Assembly: GCA_030068145.1 (NCBI GenBank)
Contig: JAPJBO010000132.1
Location: forward strand, 124,001-188,000
Source: Diplonema papillatum
Lineage: Eukaryota > Euglenozoa > Diplonemea > Diplonemida > Diplonemidae
Direction of reading: 5' to 3'
DNA: 64,000 bases
Part shown: piece by piece, positions 11,701 through 23,648 of the stretch
Layout: each line of letters starts with the position of its first letter
Position numbering within the stretch: position 1 is the first letter of the stretch
Notes under the pieces: model-generated
The model's database searches: none
What the model was told of the DNA's origin: nothing
The model's input: the letters and a program-made list of their open reading frames with translations, nothing else
Position numbers and translations under genes: made by a program

Positions 11701-14700
11701 TCTGCACTGGATACCAGCTGATGTCGCTCACTCTGCACTGGATACCAGCTGATGTCGCTCACTCTGCACTGGATACCAGCTGATGTCGCTCACTCTGCAC
11801 TGGATACCAGCTGATGTCGCTCACTCTGCACTGGATACCAGCTGATGTCGCTCACTCTGCACTGGATACCAGCTGATGTCGCTCACTCTGCACTGGATAC
11901 CAGCTGATGTCGCTCACTCTGCACTGGATACCAGCTGATGTCGCTCACTCTGCACTGGATACCAGCTGATGTCGCTCACTCTGCACTGGATACCAGCTGA
12001 TGTCGCTCACTCTGCACTGGATACCAGCTGATGTCGCTCACTCTGCACTGGATACCAGCTGATGTCGCTCACTCTGCACTGGATACCAGCTGATGTCGCT
12101 CACTCTGCACTGGATACCAGCTGATGTCGCTCACTCTGCACTGGATACCAGCTGATGTCGCTCACTCTGCACTGGATACCAGCTGATGTCGCTCACTCTG
12201 CACTGGATACCAGCTGATGTCGCTCACTCTGCACTGGATACCAGCTGATGTCGCTCACTCTGCACTGGATACCAGCTGATGTCGCTCACTCTGCACTGGA
12301 TACCAGCTGATGTCGCTCACTCTGCACTGGATACCAGCTGATGTCGCTCACTCTGCACTGGATACCAGCTGATGTCGCTCACTCTGCACTGGATACCAGC
12401 TGATGTCGCTCACTCTGCACTGGATACCAGCTGATGTCGCTCACTCTGCACTGGATACCAGCTGATGTCGCTCACTCTGCACTGGATACCAGCTGATGTC
12501 GCTCACTCTGCACTGGATACCAGCTGATGTCGCTCACTCTGCACTGGATACCAGCTGATGTCGCTCACTCTGCACTGGATACCAGCTGATGTCGCTCACT
12601 CTGCACTGGATACCAGCTGATGTCGCTCACTCTGCACTGGATACCAGCTGATGTCGCTCACTCTGCACTGGATACCAGCTGATGTCGCTCACTCTGCACT
12701 GGATACCAGCTGATGTCGCTCACTCTGCACTGGATACCAGCTGATGTCGCTCACTCTGCACTGGATACCAGCTGATGTCGCTCACTCTGCACTGGATACC
12801 AGCTGATGTCGCTCACTCTGCACTGGATACCAGCTGATGTCGCTCACTCTGCACTGGATACCAGCTGATGTCGCTCACTCTGCACTGGATACCAGCTGAT
12901 GTCGCTCACTCTGCACTGGATACCAGCTGATGTCGCTCACTCTGCACTGGATACCAGCTGATGTCGCTCACTCTGCACTGGATACCAGCTGATGTCGCTC
13001 ACTCTGCACTGGATACCAGCTGATGTCGCTCACTCTGCACTGGATACCAGCTGATGTCGCTCACTCTGCACTGGATACCAGCTGATGTCGCTCACTCTGC
13101 ACTGGATACCAGCTGATGTCGCTCACTCTGCACTGGATACCAGCTGATGTCGCTCACTCTGCACTGGATACCAGCTGATGTCGCTCACTCTGCACTGGAT
13201 ACCAGCTGATGTCGCTCACTCTGCACTGGATACCAGCTGATGTCGCTCACTCTGCACTGGATACCAGCTGATGTCGCTCACTCTGCACTGGATACCAGCT
13301 GATGTCGCTCACTCTGCACTGGATACCAGCTGATGTCGCTCACTCTGCACTGGATACCAGCTGATGTCGCTCACTCTGCACTGGATACCAGCTGATGTCG
13401 CTCACTCTGCACTGGATACCAGCTGATGTCGCTCACTCTGCACTGGATACCAGCTGATGTCGCTCACTCTGCACTGGATACCAGCTGATGTCGCTCACTC
13501 TGCACTGGATACCAGCTGATGTCGCTCACTCTGCACTGGATACCAGCTGATGTCGCTCACTCTGCACTGGATACCAGCTGATGTCGCTCACTCTGCACTG
13601 GATACCAGCTGATGTCGCTCACTCTGCACTGGATACCAGCTGATGTCGCTCACTCTGCACTGGATACCAGCTGATGTCGCTCACTCTGCACTGGATACCA
13701 GCTGATGTCGCTCACTCTGCACTGGATACCAGCTGATGTCGCTCACTCTGCACTGGATACCAGCTGATGTCGCTCACTCTGCACTGGATACCAGCTGATG
13801 TCGCTCACTCTGCACTGGATACCAGCTGATGTCGCTCACTCTGCACTGGATACCAGCTGATGTCGCTCACTCTGCACTGGATACCAGCTGATGTCGCTCA
13901 CTCTGCACTGGATACCAGCTGATGTCGCTCACTCTGCACTGGATACCAGCTGATGTCGCTCACTCTGCACTGGATACCAGCTGATGTCGCTCACTCTGCA
14001 CTGGATACCAGCTGATGTCGCTCACTCTGCACTGGATACCAGCTGATGTCGCTCACTCTGCACTGGATACCAGCTGATGTCGCTCACTCTGCACTGGATA
14101 CCAGCTGATGTCGCTCACTCTGCACTGGATACCAGCTGATGTCGCTCACTCTGCACTGGATACCAGCTGATGTCGCTCACTCTGCACTGGATACCAGCTG
14201 ATGTCGCTCACTCTGCACTGGATACCAGCTGATGTCGCTCACTCTGCACTGGATATCAGCTGATGTCGCTCACTCTGCACTGGATACCAGCTTATGTCGC
14301 TCACTCTGCACTGGATACCAGCTGATGTCGCTCACTCTGCACTGGATATCAGTTGATGTCGCTCACTCTGCACTGGATACCTGCTTATGTCGCTCACTCT
14401 GCACTGGATACCAGCTGCTGTCGCTCACTCTGCACTGGATACCAGCTGATGTCGCTCACTCTGCACTGGATACCAGCTGATGTCGCTCACTCTGCACTGG
14501 ATACCAGCTGATGTCGCTCACTCTGCACTGGATACCAGCTGATGTCGCTCACTCTGCACTGGATATCAGCTGATGTCGCTCACTCTGCACTGGATACCAG
14601 CTTATGTCGCTCACTCTGCACTGGATACCAGCTGATGTCGCTCACTCTGCACTGGATACCAGCTGATGTCGCTCACTCTGCACTGGATACCAGCTGATGT

Positions 14701-15172
14701 CGCTCACTCTGCACTGGATACCAGCTTATGTCGCTCACTCTGCACTGGATACCAGCTGATGTCGCTCACTCTGCACTGGATACCAGCTGATGTCGCTCAC
14801 TCTGCACTGGATACCAGCTGATGTCGCTCACTCTGCACTGGATACCAGCTGATGTCGCTCACTCTGCACTGGATACCAGCTGCTGTCGCTCACTCTGCAC
14901 TGGATACCAGCTGATGTCGCTCACTATGCACTGGATATCAGTTGATGTCGCTCACTCTGCACTGGATACCTGCTTATGTCGCTCACTCTGCACTGGATAC
15001 CTGCTTATGTCGCTCACTCTGCACTGGATACCAGCTGATGTCGCTCACTCTGCACTGGATACCAGCTGATGTCGCTCACTCTGCACTGGATATCAGCTGA
15101 TGTCGCTCACTCTGCACTGGATACCAGCTGCTGTCGCTCACTCTGCACTGGATATCAGCTGATGTCGCTCCA
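8755..15172 (+). repeat. 31-bp satellite array, about 206 copies
   Basis: The unit contains gtcgctcactctgcactgga and repeats every 31 bases for about 6.4 kb. Units at 8755-8870 and from about 14250 to 15172 vary (cttatg, ctgctg, ttgatg, ggatatc). The core from about 8880 to 14240 is almost perfectly uniform, with rare ggatatc variants near 9353 and 11182. There is no length change in the core, as copies stay in register. Since 31 is not a multiple of 3, the few open frames across it are chance products. Confidence 0.97.
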
Positions 15173-16490
15173 TCAGCTGAATCAACGATGAATTCACCAG
15201 CTGTCTGCGAATCTACCAGCTCTCATCAGTCACCCATTGAATCTCGAACAAAAGGAAGCAGGAAGCGAAGTGTAGAAAGATTGTGGACGGCGCCATCGGT
15301 TCTGTTGCCTATCCGGTTCAGTAGCCAGATATGGGCAAAATCCCTGACATTGGGCAAAGAGATGCGGCCAGGCTTCGCCTTTCCTAAGAATTCACGACCA
15401 GCATACTACGTACCACGAGTGCTGACCATCGGTGGGAGCGTACGCATCCACAAAGATACAAAGATGGTGCCTACACTGCAACGTGGTGGTTGCTGTGAGA
15501 TGCATACCTACACCACGACGTGGTATATGCGGTTTAAGAGGAGCAGGAGTATACTGTACAGCATCCAACCTGTCATCCCCTGCTAGATAGATGTATGTGC
15601 ACTTCTAACTGCTGTGGTATGCTGTAGAGCTACCAGCAGTACTAGATACCGTACACATGACATTCGATACCTTACAGCACTACCTGAGGGTGTGCTGAGG
15701 ATACCATCCGTGCTCAGTATCTGGGGTACATCATCTACTGCTGCATAGCACCAGGTAGAACGGTGGAAGCTACTACATAGTATAGCGTTCTACACAGGTC
15801 ACTAGCTGCGGATACAGTTGTACCGGATACTTACCGGGACAGCATGACAGGATGCTGAAGCTACTCTCAAGCTGTAGCACTGCCATAACTTCTTCGGACT
15901 GCGTCTGAGATGCATGCGAGAGGTGAGGCATGTGATCCCAGGTACGCTACGCCTTTTTCTCAAAGCACCCCTGTCAAGCCCAGCACGACCACACTGAAAA
16001 AGCCAAGAAAGGCAAAAAGGGAAGATGCATGCGCCGCACATAGCGGCAAGGTATCGGTGTCGGCTCTCGGAGCAGGCGTCAAGGCAAGCGCGTGATCGGC
16101 TGCAGATGCGCGGGGCACTTCGTTGGTATACACAGGTGGGTGAAGGTACTGCGAGCCTGCGGCATTCTTCTGCATGAACGTTGCCGGGCATACGGGTCGA
16201 GACTTGCCTGCAGTGTGCGTTAATGTGCGGCGCTTTTGTGTTCAAAGAAGCCAGTGTTTGTGTTTTCAGTCACCTTTGGTCAGACAGATTTATACATGGT
16301 TCAGGACAAACGACCGGTAGTGTAGTGGACTAGTGGACTAGTACGTAGAATAGGGTCAAGGGTGGGGATCTCCTGATGGATGGGTCAGGGTCAATCAAAT
16401 CCGGAATGAGTAGGGAGGTCGAACTTGCGGAATACGCTAGGACACTGCCAAAACACATTTATTCAAGCATTGTGCAAGGTACGGATGTTT
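15173..16490. other. Gene-free interval between satellite and GT15 gene
   Basis: Short open frames occur at 15188-15586 (+) and 15802-16245 (-). Neither has a recognisable domain, and their composition does not differ from the flanks. I do not call a gene. Confidence 0.45.
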
Positions 16491-18590
16491 TCAAGGCCAA
16501 AGTGAGAGAAGCACACCGGCGGCTGTGTAGTCCTTGTTTTTGTAGTATCCGTGGTGGTACGGGACGAAGGCCTCGAAGTCGCAGATTTCCTCGTTTGGCA
16601 GCATCAGGTGCACTGCGATGGTTCGGATGGGCGCGTCTCCCCACCGATACTTCATGAACCCGTCGGTGTGGTCCAGGTAGTCGAAGAACGACTGGTAAGC
16701 GTCGCCTCGGATCCACTGCACGGACGCGAGCTCGAAGTTGTTGTAGTACATCGGGCGGCGGTACCCACCGCGGTCGGTGACGGCGTGTGCGAGCCGGGTC
16801 AGGTTGCTGCGGGGAACGCCGTACGACTCGGCCCACTCCAACACCGTTTCGTACAAATTCACCGTCACCTCGGCAGCATCCCTATGCAGGCGCGACATGT
16901 GCCCGTAGCGGCAGCCATGCGAGGCGAGGTGGATGAATGGGTCGACATACAGCGTTTCTCGGAACCACGAATCCGTGTCCAAACGCCAGTAGTAGTCCTT
17001 GTCTGCGAGGAAGTCGTACCGCGTGAACGCGCCAGCGAAGAAGCGGCACATCATGCGGTACCCGTAGTGGTGCCCCCGCCCGTACCGTTTGACGTTGATC
17101 CAGTAGTCGACCAGTTCCCGCGAGATGTTGTTCGGCGGCTGCTCGAAGCTGATCTCAGCGAACGTGATTTGCGACTTCGTTATTCGACGCACGTCTCTTG
17201 AGTACGCGTCGGTCAGGTTCTCCTTGAACACGTGCACTGGGTACGGCCAGCAATTGAGGAAGTGCTTGTCCAGCAAAGTCAGCGCTTTGTGTATCGGCTT
17301 CCGGACGGAGTCCAGGTACACGATGACACCGTTCACCAGCCGGTCCGTCCGAAACGCTTGCAGGGCTCTCTTCTTGCCAAGTGCTGCGGGCTTCAAAAAC
17401 CTAGCGTGCAAGCTCGCCCCGCCGGCGGACACACCTACTGCAACTCCTTCTGACGTCCTGCAAGCCGGCTCCTCAGTGAACAGCGGTGCGGCGCGGTTGC
17501 CGAAAGAAGCCGCGGGATCGACGTTGGTGACCACCGGAGCCAACAACAGGGCGACGAAGCAGGCTCCGGTGACGGCACAAAACTGCAGTTTCCCGCCTTT
17601 TAGCGGCGGCGGCGCGGCCCCCTCGGCCGACGCCTCTTGGCGCCGCCTCCGGTGGCGGAGGAGGACGACGGAGCCGAAGCAGAGGGCCGTCGCGGCGGTG
17701 AGGGCGACCGTTTTCTCGGACCCCTCCCCGAACGACGACAGGAAAACCCCCACGCAACTGCCCCCCACGCACGTGAGGACCACCTCGGGGAGGCCAACCC
17801 CGGCCGGCACTGCCCGCAGCAGCGCGTAAAACAGCACGAATCGGGTCCCCAGCGCCGCCAGCGGCAGCTCGAACGACCCCCGAATGCCCCCCAATTCCAG
17901 TAGCCAGCAGACCGAAGTCAGCAGACCGAGCAGGCCGGCGGGAACCGCAAGGGACAGCCCGCCCGCTGGTCGGTCCGACGCGGTGTCCGGAACGAAATGG
18001 GCCCCGAGGGCGAATAATCGCGCGAACGCGTACGACAGCGCAATCGAGGCGGGCACGAACAGCGACACGCACGTCAGCCGACACCCGTCGTCCCCGTTGT
18101 GGTCGGCTACAAACAGCATCGCGCACGCTACAGGGACAAAGAAGAGGAGGTACCCTGCCTGCAGAAGCGATTGGCTGGGACGGTTCGCCTCGCTCAAGGA
18201 AGGGCAGTAGAGGTACAAGGGGATGCAGAGTATCAGAAGGCAGGAGGTGCCATAGGTTTCTCTCAAGCCGTTTCGAGTGCCCGCGTCGTCGCAGCAGTCT
18301 TGCAGCATCGCGAGGGCGGCGTCGCATGCTGCGAAGCCACAGGCGACGGGCAACAGACGGCGTGCCCACAAACCTAGCGTCGACAGGCTTACTTGCGTGC
18401 GTTTGCTCTCGACGGTGACGAGAATGACGAAGGCGGCGGCAGCCACGAGCGCAGGGGACACCGCCTTGCCTGCCTGCCGGTCTGCGCCGGACGGTTCCTT
18501 CCACACTTCCGCTGCCCGCCCGAGCACGCACTGCACCGCTGCGGCCAGGGCGAGGGCGACAAGCTCGATGGGGTGGTCCAACGCGCTCAT
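16491..18590 (-). CDS. Polytopic membrane domain fused to GT15 (KRE2/MNT1-like) mannosyltransferase domain
   Basis: I start the protein at the ATG at 18590 (699 residues), because the longer frame upstream reads through a (GA)n leader. Residues 1 to about 400 are hydrophobic with roughly eleven predicted membrane segments. Residues 417-699 match family GT15, the fungal alpha-1,2-mannosyltransferases. They show GYRMMCRFF, YYWRLDTDSWF (533-543), the NNFELASV segment (about 617), and FFDYLDHTDGF followed by RWGDAPIRTIA (about 649-660). In yeast these Golgi enzymes transfer mannose from GDP-mannose to protein glycans and have a single anchor. A many-pass N-terminal domain is unusual. It may be a transporter-like or scaffolding part, but I do not recognise its family. 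No intron is needed. Confidence 0.82.
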   Translation of the reverse strand: MSALDHPIELVALALAAAVQCVLGRAAEVWKEPSGADRQAGKAVSPALVAAAAFVILVTVESKRTQVSLSTLGLWARRLLPVACGFAACDAALAMLQDCCDDAGTRNGLRETYGTSCLLILCIPLYLYCPSLSEANRPSQSLLQAGYLLFFVPVACAMLFVADHNGDDGCRLTCVSLFVPASIALSYAFARLFALGAHFVPDTASDRPAGGLSLAVPAGLLGLLTSVCWLLELGGIRGSFELPLAALGTRFVLFYALLRAVPAGVGLPEVVLTCVGGSCVGVFLSSFGEGSEKTVALTAATALCFGSVVLLRHRRRRQEASAEGAAPPPLKGGKLQFCAVTGACFVALLLAPVVTNVDPAASFGNRAAPLFTEEPACRTSEGVAVGVSAGGASLHARFLKPAALGKKRALQAFRTDRLVNGVIVYLDSVRKPIHKALTLLDKHFLNCWPYPVHVFKENLTDAYSRDVRRITKSQITFAEISFEQPPNNISRELVDYWINVKRYGRGHHYGYRMMCRFFAGAFTRYDFLADKDYYWRLDTDSWFRETLYVDPFIHLASHGCRYGHMSRLHRDAAEVTVNLYETVLEWAESYGVPRSNLTRLAHAVTDRGGYRRPMYYNNFELASVQWIRGDAYQSFFDYLDHTDGFMKYRWGDAPIRTIAVHLMLPNEEICDFEAFVPYHHGYYKNKDYTAAGVLLSLWP

Positions 18591-20795
18591 GATGCCCCTT
18601 CCCCCCACCACACGCCCACCAGCCTCCCTTCCTGCAGTGTGCTTTCGAATCGGCCGGCACCTCTCGCGTCTTTTGACGCAAAACGAGGGCAACCGTGCGA
18701 AGGACCTGTTTTGGACTCGTTTTTGTACTGACATCGTGGAATCTTGTGCCAAAAAGAGAGGGAGAGAGAGAGAGAGGGAGGTCTCGTTCGGACCTTCACT
18801 CTTCGGTACGACAGGGCGACTACCGCAAAAACGATCGAGAGGAACGGGGTCAGGGCTTGTCGCCCAATACCTCTTGTCTCTCTTTAGGTCCTCACTCGAC
18901 CCCCCTGGACGCACCGAAGGTGCTCAAACAAGCAGAAAAGAGAGAGAGAACGCATCAAAACAGTCAGTCCAAGGTTGTTGGCCTCCACCGTCATGTGGGC
19001 AAGGCTACCTCCTAACGAGGCATGCCTCGGGAAATGGGGGTGTTGAAAACGTGAACAAGACGCAGGGATGCATCTCCAATTTGAACACAACTGCCAGTGC
19101 TGAGATCAACCTATCAGGCCAAATGAACCTCTTCGCGCCGCAGGGCACACCCATCCAAGGGAAGCCAAGCAAAGCGGGGTACGCCACACCTCGGATGAGT
19201 GCACATCTCGGTTGCAGTACTCGCTGAACAAACGGACAACTCTTGAAAGCCATCGTTGAGAGCAACATGGAATAATGGAGAAGTGGAAAATATAGGCTAG
19301 CTGAAGAGCTCGCTCCCGCGTAAGCACCGCATAACAGACCGGGGTCAAAGAACTGAAACCTCGACGGTTGAACCTATCCACGCTACGGTGTAAGTCTCGG
19401 GATGTTTGGGCAACTAGGGGTATGCTAATCCGGAGCAGGCATTTGATTCCGTGCGGCGTTTGAGTTTCGTCTTGCGCCGCGGTACCAATAGAGTACAGAC
19501 CGGTTGCCTGAGTCCGTTATGTGGTGCAGACGGAACCATGCGCTTGAGAAAATGAAAGATTGGTTTCGCTGCGGGAGCGACCCCACATCTTCTCAGCCAA
19601 GCAGGCGACAAATCGAAAGCCAATACTGCAGACTCAAGGGAGGGGAAACTAAGAGTTCAGTTTAGATGTTGAGAGGAGAAGCGACGCACTTGCTTCGTCG
19701 GGCCGTATGATGCTAGACGGCCAAACCTTTCGGTTACGAAGAGAGGCACGTTCCAACCGCACGTTGTCGGGTTCAATGGTGCCCTCTAAGTACATGTCAA
19801 AGCCAGTGCTGTTGCAGCAACACGCACTTGTCGTACGGATCAAAAGTGCAGTTTACGTGTTATATGACAAGTAACGCTCCTGTCAATGTACTTGTCATGC
19901 GTACTCGTCATCCGCAGCCCAAGTTCGTGTACTGAAGCCGCATGAGAAGGACAAGAAGGCAATTGGTATAGATGTATAGCTGCGACGGCAGGGCCGCGCG
20001 CTCCATTCGAGACTGGAAAATTTTCACAGTTTCAGAAGAGGCTTCTAGGCCCTAATTCACTTGGATCATGAGACTTACTTCCAGAGAAGTCGCGGCATAA
20101 CCACACCATCGTCGTCTTATGTCGGAGTCGTCCGTAGAGTGAACAAGCGGTTAGTGTGAGGAAGTAATCCTGAAACCTGAGGGCAGCATGTTGCATACGC
20201 GAAGTACCTCACTGGAATGAGGGGCTAGCAAGAACGTGCCTGGAATGGTACGTGCCCAACAATGTGTCCCACCGTGGTTCGGTCGTACAAGCCAAGGACA
20301 CATTTAGCGGACTATCAGCGTGGAGCCTAGACAGAGCAGCGATGCGATGCGAGCCAGGACTATTATTTCTTCGGGAAGGGGCGAGGGCAGGGAAGTAGCT
20401 TGATTCCCGAACGCAATGGAAACGCCTGCCAAAACGTCGGGCAGAGCATAGCATAATATTATCAAGGTCCTTACAACACTTTGTGTGGAGCTCAGACCGA
20501 CACGAGACGTGGGGGTTCGCACGGATGGCGAGTCCGCACGAGCGTCATGACAGCTCGCTAGACGAGGGCAAAAACCAAGGCGCTACCAATACAATACGAT
20601 GGGTGTACAACAGGGTTGAGCAAGGGTTTTGCGACACAGCCACATGAAGCTATTTCTCTGGGTGGGGGGGTGCGCTACTGCAGTTCTGCTTCGTGCCTCT
20701 GGTTTGCGGTCCTCGGCGTTTCGGGAAAAAAGCGTCGAAGCCCAATCCGCTTCCAGCGGTTGCCCGCGCATGTACGCAAAGGTATCATCGATTCA
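18591..20795. other. Gene-free interval with a (GA)n tract
   Basis: This 2.2-kb stretch contains an impure GA microsatellite at about 18751-18782 in the GT15 leader. Scattered tgacaagta and acttgtcat motifs occur near 19862-19905, the same words that are clustered at 26.2 kb. I find no convincing gene. Confidence 0.45.
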
Positions 20796-21938
20796 CTACG
20801 AGCCGTCGGGTTTTCCTGCGCGGTCGAGCTGGAGGTAATCGGCTTCCAGCGTCGGGGGCAGCGGGACGTAGCGGGCGATGAAGGTCTTGATGCGCTGGAG
20901 GGACGCGCGCGCTTCTGGGAACACCTTGCAGTACACCGGGTACGACTGCATGCAGTACGGGACCACTTCGACTTGAGCCTGGCCGCCGGATCGTGTGGCG
21001 AGGCGGTGTGCCTTGATCACGTCGTCCCTCTGCACTTCGGACTCGCCCACCATCAGGTATAGCGGCGGCAAGCCTGCGAACGAGCCGAACATGGGCGACA
21101 CGAGCGGGCTCGCCAGATCCGGAACGGAGTCAGACAGGACCGAACGGTAAAACGAGGTTCTGGTGCTTGAAAGGTCGCGCGACCGGTTGTCTTTGTGGGA
21201 ACGCGTGCTGTGGGTGTGATCGAGCGTCGGGGATATGAGGACCGCGCAGGCGGGCTGCCGGTGCCGGGTCGTGCTCAGCTTCTGGAGGAGGAGCGTCGCG
21301 AGCGTGGCTCCGGTCGACTCGCCGACGACGACCACGTGCCGGTACCCCTTGCGGACCAGCCATTTGTAGGTCCGAAACACGTCGCTGACGGCGTCGTGGA
21401 TGGTGTGCTGCGGGATCAACCGGTACGCGGGGCACACCACCGGGCAGTTCAGCAGCCTGCTCAACTCGGACGTGAACGCTGCATAGGTGGTGGGTGACCC
21501 AGTGACGAGACCGCCGCCGTGTATAAACAGCACGACAGGACTCGTATCGTCCGTTTGGACCCCAGGGTACGTGACCCAGTGCGCTTGCACGCCGGTGTCG
21601 ATCAACTCGGTGCCCCCGCCGTTGTTGCCCAGCAGCTGCTGGAGGTCCTCCGTCTCGACACGAACGCTGCGAAGGGTCGGCTTCGAAGAGTGCGAGGCCA
21701 TATACTCGCACAGTGCGACCAGCTCCGGGCTCGCTGCAACCGAGGGTGATGACGGCGCTGTCGGCAGGGCCAGACTCGCCGCTTCCAGCTCGCTCGCGTT
21801 CTTCCGCAGAGCCGCCGTCCTGCGGGCTAGCTGCCAGTCCCGCAGCAGCCAGCGCAGCCTCTGCCGGCTAGCTTCGCAGCAGCACAACACCGCCAGCCCA
21901 GCGATGCTCCCCACACACGCTTCAAGCGAGAGTTGCAT
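20796..21938 (-). CDS. Alpha/beta hydrolase, hormone-sensitive-lipase/AADAC-like
   Basis: The single exon encodes 380 residues. A hydrophobic N-terminus (about 9-22) may act as a membrane anchor. The oxyanion-hole motif HGGG lies at 140-143 (VVLFIHGGG), and the nucleophile elbow is GESTG with Ser208, where GDSAG is usual in the family. The conserved C-terminal part is recognisable (LPPLYLMVGESEVQRDD, about 290-306). Where HSL-family members have the catalytic His (Met-x-His-x-Phe pattern), this protein reads CMQSYPVY (329-336), so the His seems replaced by Ser. Family members hydrolyse esters of small acyl groups. Given the altered triad, activity or substrate may differ. The start is the first ATG before the anchor. 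Confidence 0.8.
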   Translation of the reverse strand: MQLSLEACVGSIAGLAVLCCCEASRQRLRWLLRDWQLARRTAALRKNASELEAASLALPTAPSSPSVAASPELVALCEYMASHSSKPTLRSVRVETEDLQQLLGNNGGGTELIDTGVQAHWVTYPGVQTDDTSPVVLFIHGGGLVTGSPTTYAAFTSELSRLLNCPVVCPAYRLIPQHTIHDAVSDVFRTYKWLVRKGYRHVVVVGESTGATLATLLLQKLSTTRHRQPACAVLISPTLDHTHSTRSHKDNRSRDLSSTRTSFYRSVLSDSVPDLASPLVSPMFGSFAGLPPLYLMVGESEVQRDDVIKAHRLATRSGGQAQVEVVPYCMQSYPVYCKVFPEARASLQRIKTFIARYVPLPPTLEADYLQLDRAGKPDGS

Positions 21939-22477
21939 TGTAAAGCCAGTGGATTACGTGTGTTTAAAAAAGGCCAAAAAAAAAAAAAAGACCTGGATTT
22001 TGGCTACAGTTCGAGCACACGGGGAATTCAGACACCTTTTCGTACGTAATCAGAAGGTATGGCCAGTTCATGGTGTATCATTCCACACGATTCCAGGGGA
22101 GCGGGCGCTCGCCTTGGACGTGGCTACGCTACCTCTGGGAAACCTCGGAGTGAACTAGCTGCTGAGTGGGCTGCTGTTTACCGATTCATTTCCTTTCGCA
22201 AGTCGGCATCAAGGTCTTCAGAGAAGACTTGGGGTAACCCGCGGGCGTGTGTGTCCGGGTGCACGGTCCATCACTCAGAAAATACGACGCGGCCACGGCA
22301 AAAAAAAAATGCGTGAAAGACGAAAGGGTGCAAGGATATTTGCTGCGGCGGTAACAGCCCGATAATACCAGCACTTATAGTGTGCTGGTGGTAAGAAGGG
22401 TGGGTATTTGGGGGGGGGAGGGCAGAAGACGGCGGGGGTGTGTCTGGTGAAAGGATCGGTAAAAGCGCGGCGCTTTT
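21939..22477. other. Upstream region of the hydrolase gene
   Basis: There is no gene here. An A-run at about 21965-21990 and a palindrome aaagcgcggcgctttt near 22460-22476, just before the foldback-like element, are the only visible structures. Confidence 0.4.
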
Positions 22478-23648
22478 GTGCGCGCGCCAAAACTCATTAC
22501 GGCATGGTAGTCAAACTTTGAACGAATTACAGTATGGTCCGAACTTTGAACCCATTACGGTATGCCAATCCAAACTTTGAACCCATTACGGTATGCCAAT
22601 CCAAACTTTGAATCCATTACGGTATGGGGTTTCAAACTTTGAACGAATTACGGTAGGTTCGAAACTTTGAAACCCATTACGGTATGGTCCCAAACTTTGA
22701 CCCCCTATCACGGTGAGGTTCCAAAGTTTAACCAATTCCGGTATAATTTCCAAACTTTGAGCCCATTTTGGTGTTGCTGACACAAGACTACAGGTGACAT
22801 GCACAGAATCATCGTTCGTAATTTGTCGCTACGGGCCGTAGTACGGTGGTCATACATCAGCGGCTTCGGGGGAAGCAGCCGATGAGCATGAGCTACAATT
22901 CGGACGTGGCCGTGCTCGCGGAATGTGCTCGCGCAAGGTGTGGTCCGGCTGTGTTGGCGCCGGGGCGCAGCGGCGCCGCGGCGGTTGTGGGCGCTGTGAC
23001 TAAGGGGTGCTCCTCCTCTTTCGCCGCGAATCGCGTTTTGTCCGGCTATTCGTGTCGTTGAACGCAGAGGGATTGTCCTGTCCTAACCGGGTGCCGTCCG
23101 GCGAACAGCTGGCGGGCCCCGACACGCGGGGGACCTCGTTGCCTCGGTTCCCGGGCACAGCTTCCGCTTCCGCACACCCTTTGACTTGTTTTGATGTGCT
23201 CTCGGGAAAGGTCAGCGCGGTAGCGATAACAGAAAGGCGTGACTAGTGACTAACCCCGTCCCTGACAGGGACCCTATCCGGTTGTAGGGTTTCCTGCTGA
23301 TCATGAGGTTTACACAGCGCACGGCACCGGTGGCCCAGCGTGAGTCTCACGCCGCATCTTTAGTCACAAGTTGTCGCTGGATTGTGTTGAATACAAGGCA
23401 GTCTTTGACTGACAACGGTACCATACCAAAATTGTGTTCAAACGTTTCACTTACCGGAATGCGTTCAAAGTTTGGAAATCATACCGTAATGGGTTCCAAG
23501 TATGAACCATACCGTAATGGGTTCAAAGTTTGGATCAGGGTTCAAAGTTTGGATCATGTACCGTAATGGGTTCAAAGTTTGGATCATGTACCGTATTGGG
23601 TTCAAGGTTTAGATAACGTACTGTAATGGGTTTTGGCCCGCGCGCGTT
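22478..23648. mobile_element. Foldback-like element with tandem repeats as inverted arms
   Basis: The left arm (about 22483-22785) carries nine or so copies of a unit containing aactttgaacccattacgg. The right arm (about 23395-23645) carries the same unit in reverse orientation, about six copies. The extreme ends match as inverted repeats: gcgcgccaaaactcattac on the left and gtaatgggttttggcccgcgc on the right, differing at a few bases. The middle, 22790-23390, is unrelated and GC-rich. Inverted arms built of tandem units resemble Foldback/Galileo-type elements. No transposase is visible, so this would be non-autonomous. Confidence 0.65.

Noticed and set aside
14232-15069. 82-residue open frames in the satellite edge
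   Set aside because: They exist only because 31-bp units happen to lack stops over short runs; repeated MSLTLHW peptides have no other support.
8755-15172. CRISPR-like array of 31-bp direct repeats
   Set aside because: Units are contiguous with no spacers, and the context is eukaryotic; this is a satellite.
17473-18681. 402-codon Arg-rich minus frame overlapping the GT15 gene
   Set aside because: Shadow of the GT15 frame in GC-rich DNA; no motifs and an implausible Arg/Gly composition.
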